Shown: piece after piece, positions 21,517 through 33,983 of the stretch | Position numbering within the stretch: position 1 is the first letter of the stretch | Layout: every line of letters starts with the position of its first letter | Assembly: GCA_017562135.1 (NCBI GenBank) | Contig: QEYB01000795.1 | Coordinates: forward strand, 122,784-186,783 | Origin: Dipylidium caninum | Taxonomy: Eukaryota > Platyhelminthes > Cestoda > Cyclophyllidea > Dipylidiidae | DNA: 64,000 nucleotides | Direction: 5' to 3' | Notes under the pieces: generated by a model | What the model saw: the letters and a program-made list of their open reading frames with translations, nothing else | What the model was told of the DNA's origin: nothing | Databases searched by the model: none | Translations under genes and position numbers: made by a program

Positions 21517-21550
21517 GTCTCGTCTGTCTCGTCTCGTCTCGTCTCGTCTC
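21517..21550. repeat. (GTCTC)n simple repeat
   Basis: Pentamer repeat with one missing base near its left end, followed by GCCATG. Confidence 0.92.
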
Positions 21551-21554
21551 GCCA

Positions 21555-22785
21555 TGTCGAAGAGGCCGTCATCTAAAGTCCCTGACCACAGACAATTGGT
21601 ATAAGATGTGTTGCCAGCCTGTCTTGAGTCCTGTCTTGTGGAGGATTTGACGCAGCTTATTTGATGCAAACAGTGTTCCCACTAAAATGTGACATCCGCC
21701 TTCGGGTTGGCACCTTTCAAATCGCCCTGCTTTTTGGACATGTATCCATTACATGTGGACAATTTGTTTGACAGAGGCTCTTCCTTCCAGTCGAATTACC
21801 TGAAATGATAAGAGTTGAGTATAGGAGCACCACAAGTGTGGTGAGCGAGCACATGCATGCATCAGACACTTGCAGAAGTAGGTCACTTGCGGCTGAGCTT
21901 TGTAGCCTCTAAAAGTGAGGACTGTGATTGCCTGACAATCGACTAGACAGCACAGCCGAAGAAAACTTCAACCAGGTCCACGAATGGACGAGGACGGAAG
22001 CTTCCGTGATTGTAGAGTCGACATCCTCTTCCTGTCTACCACGTCATTTGGGACTTGGCTCAGAGTCCAAACTCTCCTGTGCAAACCTCCCAACCACCTA
22101 CGCCCCTATGTACACACTGTGAATGCTCAGTAAACAGACGGGGCTGCACGTGTAGAAAAAACTTCTACCAGGGCTGCTCTGAACTATCCCACTTTGAGGA
22201 GCATCCTTCGCCTACGATCACAAATGAGCTTCTTGTTGCATCTCGTCAGTTGTCAAATGCCTCGCGCACTTCTCCGTGCATTCGTCCTCAGCTTCCTTCG
22301 CTGCCTTGCATTGAATGCACAGCACTTCACCTCCTTTACCGTGGCACACGACGCCGAGACTGCGCGAAACTGGCTGCAGCTTAGCTTGAGCTGCCTCTTC
22401 GACGAGCAACTGACCGGCGATATAGGGTAGCATGTCGACGTGATTGCCTCGTCACTTGAAATGCAGGCAGAGGATCAGAAGAAGCAATAATACGTCTCAG
22501 AGGAAAAGCTCTCAAAATGAGCATAAGCTCCCGCCAGACTAAACGGCAGTCCGATAAAACAGTAATCGTAGAATAAATGGGGAACTTCGAAAACAAGAAG
22601 ATCTGAGGACCTTTTAATTCTAACTCGTAGTTGAAGCTCCACTTTCATCAGCATATTTGTCAGTAAGGTAATTGCCCAACAACCACGAAATCCACTAGCA
22701 CCTCTGAATCACCACAGGAATTTCCAACTATACTCTTCTCTTCCACCTATTTCAATTGCTCCTCCCGAAGCAGCGGCTGGAAACC
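21555..22785. other. No supported gene
   Basis: Short frames only. A segment at 21705-21790 weakly resembles the intron-like parts of the tandem array at 17 kb (TTCGGGTTGGCACC). Confidence 0.35.
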
Positions 22786-22789
22786 TGAC

Positions 22790-22930
22790 TCTGCCTAATG
22801 TACAATGAAAACTATAGTAGTTACTTTGACAACTGTGCCGGAGCTTACTCTCCTGCCAATTATTTCTCGTTTTAATATTTATTAAATTTATGCCCATCCC
22901 AACTAACTCAATGTCAATCAGCGACGTTGC
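22790..22930 (-). repeat. Fragment of repeat F (copy 3)
   Basis: The stretch around CTGTGCCGGAGCTTACT (22840) followed by an AT-rich TTTATTAAATT matches 55725-55800 (CTGTGCCGGCGCTTACT, then AATAATAAATG). Only about 100 bases align clearly. Confidence 0.5.
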
Positions 22931-23415
22931 TGAGATGCACGTGGCATATTCCACGCCATTAATAAGCAACCTGACCACTGGTAATCGCAGAACCCGCCTG
23001 CCCTCCACTGGTCTTCACTTCTTCCTCCCGGAACGCAGGACATCATTCTTCACGGGGCACCTCCCTCTCCTCTCCCTCTCCTCTCTCCACCCTTATGAAA
23101 GCGCCTTTCAGTAACCCTTTCACTCCACTCTCCCTAGCTTTATTTCTCCACGAACTCCCAAAACCACTTCCTCGAAGTCGGTTGACTTTAAATGTGATTG
23201 ACAGTAATCTCACGATGCCACGACGCTAAAATCACTATGTCGGGAAACTTCTTTTGTTCGCTATTAATTTGCATTGGCATAGCGTGACTCCCTTGGCTAT
23301 TAAAGGCTTCACTTAAATCCGGTTTCTCAAGGCATCCTCCATTATTCTGCATATGGTAAGGAGTGTTCTTTAACTTAGGTGACCCAGGGTTGTACGATAA
23401 AGTTAGATCACTCGG

Positions 23416-23439
23416 TTGTGGCTATCTTGATAGCCACAA
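23416..23439. repeat. Perfect 11-bp hairpin with 2-base spacer
   Basis: Arms TTGTGGCTATC and GATAGCCACAA are exact complements. It is one of two such hairpins within 105 bases. Confidence 0.9.
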
Positions 23440-23494
23440 AGGGAAATAAAGGCGTCTCCACAAAGGCCTGACAGGAAAATTCCGATGGTGAATT

Positions 23495-23518
23495 CGTAGG
23501 ACATGATGATGTCCTACG
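23495..23518. repeat. Perfect 10-bp hairpin with 4-base loop
   Basis: Arms CGTAGGACAT and ATGTCCTACG flank GATG. Both hairpins in this region would be stable in RNA or as a cruciform; neither is followed by a T-run, so a transcription terminator is not suggested. Confidence 0.9.
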
Positions 23519-23923
23519 TTTGCCTACAAACTGCCCAAGTCGACTTAGAGGAGCGTATGCAAGACTGTCCAGGTTATGCGAGCGGTGCAGATGCGTGTTA
23601 GAACATCAGCTCAGTGGCCCCTTCACCCTCCTTGACGATCAAGGCGATCTGTTTCTCTACCGTCCCTGATTTCGATACTGATAGAGTGGTGAAGACGAGC
23701 ACCACGCCCATCTACGTCCCCACCGCAGCACTCACCTCGTCCACTGTGATGGCAGCTCACCGGTCAGGAAGTCGTTCGTGGAGGCCGCTTCAGCAATATA
23801 TATTTTGCGCTTCGTGCCTATGCAGGTGTCATCGTGAAAAGCACCTACTTTTTCGGGATTTTATGTGATGGGTTCCTAGATGCCACGTGAACTAAAGACT
23901 TGATGGTACTTTGGTAGCCGTAG

Positions 23924-24061
23924 TTCCAAGACGATGAGATGAGCTGTGTCATTGAGAGGACTGCCTGTTTGAGGCAGGTGAAAGAGATGTTCACCCCTGA
24001 GCGAGTGGCCGAAATCGGGAGTGGCGAGTTTGGACGAAGAATGAAGGAGAATGAAGAGTAG
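23924..24061 (+). CDS. Possible exon, acidic helix
   Basis: After an acceptor-like TAGCCGTAG the frame is open for 45 codons to a TAG at 24059: FQDDEMSCVIERTACLRQVK, then EMFTPERVAEIGSGEFGRRM and KENEE. A GTGAAA following TTGAGGCAG (about 23980) is a possible donor. The + strand is purine-rich throughout 23.9-24.7 kb, which favours Glu/Arg/Gly-rich open frames, so the natural look is partly compositional. Family unknown. Confidence 0.24.
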   Translation, partial: FQDDEMSCVIERTACLRQVKEMFTPERVAEIGSGEFGRRMKENEE

Positions 24062-24374
24062 CTTGAAAGAAAAATGGAAGAGTTTATAATAAAGCCGTCC
24101 TGAGTTGCTCATAGAGAAATGGGCACGAGACAGGAGTGGAAGATGAGCGAAGGCGATGGAAGTTGATCAAGATTAGGTCAAACGATGCGAATTTCCGACC
24201 AGGATTATATACAACAGGGGCGGAGAGTTGGGATGGGGCCAAGGTGGTGGGTGGAAGTTGGGAATCAGAGTTGTGGAAATTGACGTGGAACGAGGCAATT
24301 TAACAGAAGGAAAGAGTGAAGGCGTAGTTCAATTGCAAATGGAGCACATGGAACGCGTCTACAAGCTCATGTAG

Positions 24375-24638
24375 GCTTGCGACGTAGGTGAGTATGGCGA
24401 AGAGTTGGACATGTTAGGGATCCCTTCCTCCGCTCAGGCGGAAGCGTTGCTCGGTGCCGCGCCGCAGTCCGCCACAAGGCAGACGGGAGGGGAATGGCAA
24501 CGTGGTCGCCTTATTGAAGGTGCGATGACAGCACTGAGTGGGCGGGTCAGTGAAACCTTGTGCGCACCAGAGGCCAGTTCTTCAGCGAGGCCTTCACCGC
24601 ACCATTCTGGCACGCACACGCCACCCGATGAGTGGTGA
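24375..24638 (+). CDS. Possible exon, Ala/Gly/Ser-rich
   Basis: Acceptor-like CTCATGTAG ends at 24374; the frame is then open for 87 codons to TGG TGA at 24633-24638, where a donor GTGAGG at 24635 could also end the exon two bases into the Trp codon. The sequence runs ACDVGEYGEELDMLGIPSSA, a compact region QAEALLGAAPQSATR, then GRLIEGAMTALSGRVSETL, and a Pro/His/Ser-rich end. It is more G+C-rich than its surroundings. The antisense frame is equally long but Pro/Ser/Arg-rich. I do not recognise the product. Confidence 0.3.
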   Translation, partial: ACDVGEYGEELDMLGIPSSAQAEALLGAAPQSATRQTGGEWQRGRLIEGAMTALSGRVSETLCAPEASSSARPSPHHSGTHTPPDEW

Positions 24639-24644
24639 GGAAAG

Positions 24645-27600
24645 TGGAGGGAGAGCCGGAGGAAGGGCGGGTCCAATGTGAGATGTCATGTCATGATGAT
24701 TGAGGTTACCCGTTACATGGTAAGTGGTTGCGTGCAGGTGTCAAGCCATGTGCTCATCGAATTAGATTGGAAGGCCAATGGGAAAGATGGAAACCTTTAT
24801 TTCATCAGAAGATGATTATTGCCCTTGAAACCCGAAATATTGGAAAAAAACTTAATGTCGGCTATTCTGGACCCCTTTATGCACTACACTTAAAATGCGA
24901 AAATGACAAACAGCCCTCTCAACTACCCCATGGGCAGCATAGACGCCAATTCAGCTATTCCCTTTCCATTCATCGATCCTCACCTCTTTCCAACTATCTG
25001 TTTACTCAAAATTTAACAGCAAGCAAACTATTACTTCCGTTCTTTCTCCTTTCATCATCCATATCATCTATTAAGGCGCGATTTCGGTAAAGACCTCCCA
25101 ATAACCCCACTTGGAGGCAAAAAAGCGCTTGAACTAATACTCATTGGCTGAAAATAGCAGCCTAGAATGGGGTTTGCAAGCAAAACGATCGGATTGATCT
25201 TAACACCAGCAAATTGGCATTTACGCTCCCATTTCGTACTTCGCCTTCATCAAGCCGGCTTAATGAGTGACCGAGTGAAATAAAAGTAGTTTGATGGACT
25301 CTGACCATGCGAGGTACAACCCAGAGTTCCACTCGAGAGGCTGAGCTCTGTACTCTCGTTGAGTCGCCAATGCACATGGAACCCACCGAATAACCATCAC
25401 CAGTTGATAAAATGAAGATTTGCGGGGAAGAGCAGAGAAACAGAGGGGTACGACCTACTGATCAAGGAGGCAGTCATTCCATTAGTGACGCTGGTAGTTT
25501 CTTGTAAGTTTTGCTGCTTCCTCTATTGCGGCTGCGCAGGAAGCGCACCTCGACAAAGAATAATCTCGAGTCTCCCCGTCAGCAGCCTCTTCGAACATGA
25601 AAGTAAGATAATTTCCTTGACTGAAACTTCGGCTCAGCGTTGTCAACAGCATCATCGCCTTATTACCTTTTTAGTGCTCCGTTACCTCCAACTTCTTGGT
25701 GTCTACAAGCTCTTTATCCTAACTTGCAGCCCGTTCGGCCTTAGGCTGAGTGATTTCCGGCAGAAATGCTAGTCAATCGATTAATCGACTTGGCGTGGGG
25801 AGCAAAGGGTCCATTGTATTGTATTGGATTGCATTGTATGCGCGCTTGATTTGGAGCGACATCATCTTGGCATGATTGATTTGATGCTCCCGGGAGAGAT
25901 GACTGCGTGGAGTACGGCCGCCGCTCTCTGTCCTTCGGAGGTGTTCATGATCTCATTTACTGAGGGCGACTTTCAAGCTTAATGAGTGGCAGCAGGTGCA
26001 GGTTGCATTCTTGACTGTAGTACCGGATATTTGACCCTGAACAACCTTCTGATAATTTATTCAGTCGTCTACCATGATGTGGGACTACGTGGGGAGTTAT
26101 TGTGGAGAGAGGACGTGTGAGAACTGCTGATTTATGCCATGAGGCCAACAAGTGTATTGGCGAACCCCATCAAGGCATGCAAGTAGCGCTTTAAGAGGTA
26201 AAAGAACCTGGTGGGTAGAACGCATTCAATTACTAGTCTCGACCTCACGTGGCAGCGTGGACGTGTGCGGCAGTGGAGAGGGGCGTCAGACTAACTCGTT
26301 GCCTTCTAATGGACCTCTTCAACGCCTCCATGTTCAGGGGGGGACAAGTGAGTTGGCAAACTCCAATTAAGAAGTGAGGCGAATGAGGCTCTTTCGGTAA
26401 GCAGAGAGGAGTGAGTTCAGGTGAGAATGAGGAGAGAGGACGTAAGGAGCACCTTTTCACTGCAAGGAGCCTAAATCTCCGCCTACTCTGGCGCTGATAT
26501 AGGCTATGAATTAGTCATATGGAGCTGCATCATTTGGCCTAACTCTCCTCATGCTTACCTCATCGGCATCGGCGCCTACTACACGAAAGCTGGTTCAGTG
26601 CTGAGCATTCAGCGAATAGCCCTTGATGTGCAGCCGGAAGGAAGCGTTATCAGAACTTCACTTCCGTGAGAAAAGTTTCAACTGACAAACGGATGAAGCG
26701 TGTGTGCCATTTTTGTCCTCCAAAAATACCCAATTTGCCGCGTTTTGAGCTTAGCGCCACCCATCGCAAAATGGTGTTGCCATCGTCATGAAATGGTCAC
26801 ACCGTAAGCTCTTCCATGCCTTCGACCCTTACTCTGCTTGCAACACAAGGTACTGTTTTTGTTGTGGCATTTGAGGTTGTCTTTATTGAAGGAGCCTTTG
26901 GAGACACATACTGACTGCTCTCTGGCCTGTCTTTACCCTCGAAACGGGGTAGCAAGGGACTTGCTCAAAAGCAGGCTTATCCATAGACTAGGCGTAGATT
27001 TGTTACAAGTTTAATCGCTAGCTACCGTGGGGACGAGCACCAAACTCGTGCTACGGTACGTACTAATAGAACAGGATGTGGTGGGAAGCCAAGCGGTGGA
27101 AAAAATTCCAACCAGTTGCGCGTACCAGTGGTAAGGAAAAAGGGCGGGGTCTGTACCCGCGAGCCGGCGTTGGCGTATGGGCCTATAACACAGCACGGCC
27201 ACTGTCACTTCTTGTCTATTTCCTCCACGCATCACTCCTCCTCCCGCCTCTCACACATCACTCACAGTCTCGTCTCCGTGACTCCGCCACCACCCAATTG
27301 CAGTGACATAAGCCTCGGTGCCACTCGCAATAATGCCGCCTTCGATTCACATTTCAGGGAATATTTTGCTCACCTGGCACTTCATGAAGAACGACTTTTA
27401 AGAAAATGGACAGACATTTGTGACCGATCTATGGTTAAATGACGGTTGACAAACATCAGCGCCATCTCGTAAAATAATATGCATTACATTTTTGCTCTGA
27501 TGGCGTATTTTGCATGATTAACCCAACACTTCAGCACGCTTCTCCATGCACTTTCATAAGTCGCTCACCCATGCAGTACTCTCAATGGAAATATAAACTG

Positions 27601-28715
27601 TGTGCGTTTGTTGCCTGCCATGTTTTAGAGACCATATGTAATCTTCGTATGCGGGTAGAAGAATATTCTTGAGATATGAGGAGATATCCACTCAGCAGGA
27701 CAGCATGGAATGCAAAGGCACAGAACGGGGGGTTGTGGATTAGAGACCAAACTAGAGCATCAATGAACCGCTGTGGGTGTGCGGAATCATGAAGGAGTGG
27801 GGCATGCCGTAAACACCCTTTAACCTCTCTGAGCATGAACGATGTTATTCAGTGATGCCAACGAGACAGCACCGTAGTCTGTCTCATGACGCCTTCGCTT
27901 CCGCCCCACCAACATCTTCTTAACTCCGGGGCTGGTGCTCCATCACTTGCGACGTAATACACCCCCCCCTGTTTTAGGTGATAACGGTATCCACGAGGCA
28001 GCCTAAGCGGAGAATGTGTCGTCTCACAATTGTGCGTGAGTGCGGGAGCGAGTTGACTGACGTGGTCTAAGGCATCGCCCCGGGCTTGCCGAATCGGAGC
28101 CCTCATTTTTGGCGTTTCGTTTCAGATTTAGGTCACTTGTGTTTGCACTGTACGATGATTGGCAGACATCAACTCGGTACATGGCTCAGTGATACGCTCA
28201 TAGTGAAAGCACGCAGGCTTGAGCGCAAGGGACCTCAGAATGACACACCTGACATTGTGTTAACTGACACTCCCCTCTTCCAACTCCAACAAAGCACCCT
28301 TCGCGACCTCATGCTGCTTATCGCAGAGGATTTTAGTGGTTTTGTGAAGAGAAGGCATGGGACGCAGTGTTGATCACTACCTAATGAGACGTAGGGGCTT
28401 GATTTCGGCTGCCGCGGTGATACCCTCCCACTGCCGTGGAAATCCTTCCACAACAGCGTCCGACGCGCACCGCGTGAGTGAAAGCGAGGCTGAAGCAGGT
28501 CCAAGTGCTCCAGCTCAACTACGTAATCTACGAGCAAAGCACCTCTGTGGAGAATGTGACCCCAAAGGTGGGAGCAACGGCTCCCCCATTGGCTGAGGCT
28601 TTTATTAGTAAAATTGTGGTCTTAATGGCATTCGGAGATTGGTTGGAGACCCCGAATGCTCTCCTATCAAATCCACTTCTTTTCAGTCTCGCCTAACAAT
28701 ATTCGCTACCCATCT
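24645..28715. other. Four kilobases without a supported feature
   Basis: Many short frames on both strands, no self-match, no pair of good splice sites around a convincing open segment. A short ATTGT pentamer run lies at 25813-25838 and the 12-bp palindrome TCGATTAATCGA at about 25778. Probably intron or intergenic DNA. Confidence 0.4.
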
Positions 28716-28719
28716 AGGG

Positions 28720-29680
28720 AATGCGAAAAACTCCACCTCCACGAAAGTGTGTGATGAGCAGTATATCTCTGACGTTGTAACGAAAGTCCGTCAAGGCGGT
28801 AATCCTCTGTAACCACGAGAAACTTAAAAGATCAGGATGACAGTCAATGGCTGCAACTCCATCCCACCATCTACAAGTGAAGAGGTCGGTGAGCAGGCGG
28901 GGTTGGTGGCTACGGTGATTTTTTGAGGATGCAAAGTTGTCAAGTGGAATGCGCATTAGAAGCTAAAAGCATAGGTCTAGAGAGGAGAAAATTCGGCCGT
29001 TTTCCTCGGTGATGGACGATTGAGGGAAACGGTGAGTTGGGTGATTTTGGAGGGTATAAGCTGTGGGTTTTGGTATTTGGTGGGTGCGTCGTGGCATTCT
29101 CCAAATACACCACATATGCCGCTATGAGTCCCATAAGCTGTTCCAAGCCTGCCCCCTCCTCACCACTCCCCAACGCACTGTTCTCTTCGCTCGTTTCGAG
29201 ATTCCTATTTCCTCCTCTTCTGTTTCTTCAATCGGCAGCTATCTTTTCACCTAGGACTTCTCGTGTAAACGCTGTGGGGAGTTGGACGCTTCGAGAAGTC
29301 AAAATTAGAAGTGTGTACGGAAATTTTTCGAGAATAACAGGCTTCCGTTGAATTGCAGTAGGCTGTGCATGACTTGAGAAATTACACTGACTGCCCGCTC
29401 ATCTAGTGAGTAGTGAGCGGAATTCCAATTTAGAGAAGACGTCAGCTGTGAATAAAACTCTTCAACTGACATCCAGTCACAGTTGACTAGTGAGCAGAGA
29501 GGTGACCGGACTACTCGAAGATGACTGTGATCTCCACTCTCTCCAGGGCCTACACATAGGAAGAGCTCGAGGTGTAGTCGAAAGAAGTCGACCGACTTTG
29601 GGCCTATTTCAGGTCTACCATGGACTTCTCCCATTTCGACCGAGTAGGCGCTGCAAACAACACTTTCCATTCAGCCCTTT
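28720..29680 (-). repeat. Dispersed repeat A, copy 3 (reverse)
   Basis: Reverse complement of 730-1560 and of the matching part of copy 2. Anchors are GGTGGGTGCGTCGTGGCATTC at 29078 (GGTGGGTGCGTAGTGACATTC in copy 1 reversed), GAGAAGACGTC at 29433, and CGAGTAGGCGCTGCA at 29640. It keeps the order donor-like site, GAAGACGTC, CATCCAGT found in the other copies. No protein frame is preserved between copies. Confidence 0.75.
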
Positions 29681-29689
29681 TTTTTCTCC

Positions 29690-30865
29690 AATCTGTGCTT
29701 TGTGATGGGGAAATGCAGGCTGGCGAGGAAGCCTGTGTCGTCCTTTTGCCATTGGCAGCGGTGCAGGGCAGTAAGAAGAGGTGAAGTGTTTCACTGTCTA
29801 ATCTATGCTCCAGCTCCGAATGCTCTGCTCATGAGTGGCCATTTCCCTCTATGCACAGGAAGCGTGAAGTAAAGTGGGCAGCAGTGCAATCGGTTAGGCA
29901 GGCTGGAGGAAGAAAAAATAGTGTGTCTGGTTAAGGGGAAGATTGGAGACGCGGAAAAGCTTCGTTGCCATTGAAATACTGCCAAGAAAACGGCAAATTA
30001 CCAATGTTGGAAAATATGAAACGAGTGTTGAATATCGAGCAAATCTATAGTGACTGGTCGCATTTCCATACGTTTTGAGATACTCAACACAGCCTTGGTA
30101 GGCGGTCATCTCCTCTCCGGAGGAGGCTCCAGTCTTTTTCCTCGAAGTGATAGCATAACAGGGGGCGCAACCCACCTCCCTTCGCTCCAATGTTCCCTTC
30201 GATCCATTAGCTTCCAACTTTCCGCACGGTGTCTCACCACCTGCAGAGTGAATGCGGTCGAAGAGGTAAATCACCTTCGCCGACGAAAATTGCATTCTCA
30301 TGCCAGTTAAGCCAGGTTAGACTACGAGTTCGTTGCGTAATCTCAGAGGTGTGTGTGTGTTCCACTTGTAGTGACTCGATGTTTTTATAGACAGTTTGCG
30401 GAGGCACACTCCTTATGAGACGAGGGGAGGGTAAGAGAAAGGAAGGAAGTTACAGACGGGGGAGAGAAAAAAAAATTACACTCAAAGTAAGTGTTCCAAA
30501 GGAAGGTTGTAAATGTCTTCAGAAGAGGAGTTGCCCACTAATGAATGAACGAGTCGTGTCTCATTGAGCATTGAACGCGAACTCAGTGGCCAAAGAGTCC
30601 AAGCAAGCCGATCGCCTTCGAAGCTGGTTCCCTGGTAACTAATCTTTACCCTCTTAACTTGCTGCCTATTTGCCCTTTACCAAGTAACAACGGTTGTTGC
30701 ATACCCTTGAGTAACTGAGTACCACAAAGCGAGAGATGTTTGTAGCTTCACCGACAAGCAAATTCTGCAGGTGAGGTGTGTCTTGTGTGACAGAATGCTG
30801 TACGAAAATGTAGAGCAGCACTGGATGGAATGAGTTAATGGAAGTAACTCATGGTGCGGAGGACA
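29690..30865. other. No supported gene
   Basis: Short frames only. The stretch 30740-30775 is the partner of the short match at 5320-5365. A (GT)5 run lies near 30350. Confidence 0.35.
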
Positions 30866-30869
30866 TCTC

Positions 30870-31290
30870 AACGCAGCAAAAATGGCGGAAAAGTTGTGGT
30901 GACGATAGGTTGTGGACCATCAGGTAGTCCATTGACGGGATGATATAAGAAGATAGGATAGAGACCGTAAGACCTCGGGGTGAAAGAGCGAGAGAAGGCG
31001 ATGTGGAGAGAGATGAGCGCAAAATTGTTATTCACTTACCTGCTTCCAATAGTCCGATTTGAACTTCTACCCTCGCCACTCCCTCCCTCCACAATTCGTG
31101 CCGAGTCCAAATGACATCGAGGTATCTAAACGTGAACCTAACACTCTTTTTGAAGTAATGCAGTGCCGGAGGGGTGAAATAGAGTGAGCCAGAACGATAT
31201 TTACAAGACAACCGAAATGCCAGGTATTATGCGCCTCGCGAAATGTTCTCATCGCATATCGCATAGGGAACTAGTTTGCATTTGATATGG
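30870..31290 (+). repeat. Dispersed repeat G, copy 1
   Basis: Same orientation as 42110-42470. The most similar part is AAGATAGGATAGAGACCGTA (30950) versus GAGATAGGATGGAGGCCGTA (42188), followed by AGACCTCGG in both; further anchors are CACTCCCTCCCTCCAC near 31077 and CGAGTC..GACATCGAGGTAT near 31098. On the - strand an exon-like piece lies at about 31041-31118, between CACGTTTAG and GTAAGTG (YLDVIWTRHELWREGVARVE), but copy 2 has a different frame there. Confidence 0.72.
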
Positions 31291-31739
31291 CACGTGCAGA
31301 ATTTACAGAATATCTGGCGTAGCTGTCAAGAGATTGTAACGGGCACATATCCCATTTAGCAGGAATCAGGGAACGACACGATGTCCCCTACCGGGTGATG
31401 AGAGGAGCCACGTGAGTAGGGAAAGCTATGTCTCTCCGCAAGTCAATCGTAGGAATAGGGGATTGGAAGCTTTGTTCCCGTTGGGGTCGACGAATGGTTT
31501 CTCTAGTCCAAAGTACGCACAATGAGAAATGGAATATTGTTAACGGTGGAGCGAGCGACCTTTGAATTGAGTCGCTGAGAGGCAGATAAATGATTGAAGT
31601 GGGGTATCGGTCTTGTGAGCATGTTTGTCTGCAAATAGCCTTCGCGCCCTTTTCCCCGGTGAATATGCAGACAAGTTGCTTTGCATTGGTTGAAGATAAA
31701 ATGTCTTTCCCTTATCTCCATATATCATGCTCTTATGAT

Positions 31740-32390
31740 ACATGATTTCAACAGCCATTGCCCCAAGTGTTTACACTCCCTTTATTATTTCCACTCTCTT
31801 TCAGGATTGACTATGTTATCGTCTGGCTATTGTGTATAGCAAACTGGTGTATTTCGGTGACCAAATGACTCTCCGCAATGCTGACCTTGCCTCACCGCAT
31901 TCGATATCACTATCCACCTCTGTATTTGGCGTCTATTCTTGCAGGTCGGTAGTATTTTGTCTGCACCGATTTGCCTACTTTCTTCCGCTTCAAGTCCACT
32001 CCACTCCACCCGTCGGCAAAGTAAGGAACACTTGTTATCCATATCGGCATAAACGTATTAACAACTATTTTATGGCATTCGAAGCTTTTGCCACTTGTGT
32101 TATACTGAAGTTGCATTATGTTCGTGTGCATATTTGATGATTGAACAACAGTTCCCCCTAAAGCTAAATCACTGTTCCTGCGCTATTGAGGTGTTTGTGG
32201 AGTTTCATCGTGAGATCTGTCATACCTGCTAGGGGCCCGGTCGTCTGGTTGTTTTTTAGCTATTTGGAGAAATGAAATGATAATGCATTATTCGTTTATT
32301 GCGTGGAGTGTTAAGGATGTTTAGCGTTCACTTTAAGTTAGTGAATGAATTAAAAGTAGTAAGCTCCAGAGCTACCGCTTTTTGATAGTG
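31740..32390 (+). repeat. Dispersed repeat F, copy 1
   Basis: Reverse-complement partner of 55700-56330, about 75-80% identical over the central 350 bases. Shared marks in order: CTTTCAGGATTGACTAT (31798), CACCGCATTCGAT (31895), CTTGCAGGTCGG (31940), AAGTCCACTCCACTCCA (31990), GTGTTAT..TGAAG (32097), GATCTGTCA (32212). The conserved CTTTCAG and TTGCAG are acceptor-like, but no common frame follows them. Confidence 0.78.
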
Positions 32391-32946
32391 TAGAGACAGA
32401 TCGTTGTGCACTTCGTCCGCCGCGGTTTACCGCTCACTAGTTCGAGTTTGGTGCCAAAAGTTTCATCTTTATTTTCCCATACTTAATCCTCTGGTTCATG
32501 CTGAGGACCTCCATTCATCATTTTACACTTTCAAGTGCCTGCATCACGCACAATCGAGCCCGTTACGCTGCTTAAGCCGAAGCCGCAAAGAAAACACTGA
32601 AGGATGTCATTGTACATGAGGCAAACTTCGGCATTTCAGACGGACGTGCGGATTTGATGAGAATGGCTTTCCAGCTGTGACAAAATGCAAGCTACAAAGC
32701 TTGTTTTGTTGTTACATTTTACGATTCGTAGGTCTTAAGGAGAAGAAGAGTTACCTTTTTTCCGTGCAAAAACCAATGATCAAGGGAGAGGCAGTTTTGT
32801 TGCGAAGGCTGCCCATTTCTCACTGTGGATGTGCGTACGTTAACCCTTGGTGTCGAATCACCGACAGACTCCAAGAGCCAATCAGAAAGCTGTCTTCAGA
32901 ATGAAATACATAAGCGCAGTGACTCGAGTGAGAGGGAGTTGGAGGT

Positions 32947-33231
32947 TTGAAGGAGGGGGAGGTGAAAACTCTTCGTAGTGCCTTCGTGGTTCATATTCTC
33001 CTCGGTCTGAAGCACGCTGACGGGGAAAGCCTTTGTACGAGACGCGAATCTGGCCGTATTCGTTTGGTCTACGTCCATTACGACAATAATCCCTATAACG
33101 TCACCTCACGCTATCCGCATGATGATCTGGTTGAGGTGACGCATCTCATTGAACGTTGGGGTATTCCATTACTTCCTACTTCTCGTTCGCGACCCTACAC
33201 TAATCGGAGGTCTACACAAGTAGACGTCTAA
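32947..33231 (+). CDS. Possible exon, unknown protein
   Basis: A 94-codon frame whose second half looks more natural: RRESGRIRLVYVHYDNNPYN, then VTSRYPHDDLVEVTHLIERW, then GIPLLP and a basic end. It mixes beta-type and helical segments, with no catalytic motif that I know. There is no good acceptor at the start of the natural part. An overlapping antisense frame (32896-33078) is shorter. Confidence 0.2.
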   Translation: MKEGEVKTLRSAFVVHILLGLKHADGESLCTRRESGRIRLVYVHYDNNPYNVTSRYPHDDLVEVTHLIERWGIPLLPTSRSRPYTNRRSTQVDV

Positions 33232-33773
33232 GAACTTGTCGGTGATAACAGTCACAGAATTGCACGTTTCCTCTCGACTTCTTTAAACGGACGTTTTATT
33301 GAATTCAAGCACTATCAAAGTGTGGATTTTTGCGGGTCCCAAGTAGTGTTACATTAAGCCACTTGCAATTGGAGCTCGCGCTGAAGGTTCACAACTCCAT
33401 CGCTTGCAAATTTGTACGTTTGAAATCGCTCAATAAGAGGTTCCAGGAATTTCTTTTCTCAACTCCCAGACGAAATGGAAGATTCAACAAGCTGATCCGT
33501 AAGGGCTGCGGCAGTGTGGTTATTTTTAAATCGTTGCTTGCTGTTCAATGACGCTTGTCATGATACACCAAAGTGGAGAGCAATCAGTTAGACTCCCTTG
33601 AAACCCGCTGTGTCAAACTCGGCCGATCTACTGATTGTTGGCTTGCAACACACCCCGTAAACATTAACAAAACCATCCTTCTTCGAGCATTCCTCTGCAC
33701 AACAATTTGTGGACATTGATGATTATAACTAGTCTCTAATCGTCCTGGATGTTGTGGGACGAAACTCGATAAG

Positions 33774-33983
33774 TTGAGGGCCATGCCAGCACGAAAACCT
33801 CGTCTCTCGGGCAACGACGAGGACGCGCAGTACGATAAGGAGGAGGAGGAGGAAATTGACAGAATAACTGCGAGAAAATTCGCGATGTTGCAATACTTCG
33901 GAGCGCAGCGAATTCATGCTAACCGCTCCTGCATGCAAGGAGAGTTGACTCACAAAGCGGAGGTGAATCGCTACCCTACGTAA
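33774..33983 (+). CDS. Possible small ORF, acidic run then helix
   Basis: The frame is open for 69 codons; the first true ATG is at 33783. The product reads MPARKPRLSGNDEDAQYDKE, then a Glu run (EEEEEIDRITARKFAMLQYF) and a basic, Cys-containing end. The opposite strand has a longer ATG frame (33729-34100, 123 codons) that is Leu/Phe/Ser-rich. The Glu run comes from a (GGA)n simple sequence. It would be a small intracellular protein or a first exon; unassigned. Confidence 0.22.
   Translation: MRAMPARKPRLSGNDEDAQYDKEEEEEIDRITARKFAMLQYFGAQRIHANRSCMQGELTHKAEVNRYPT

Noticed and set aside
23416..23518. Rho-independent type terminators
   Set aside because: The hairpins have no T-run after them and the DNA is eukaryotic in character.
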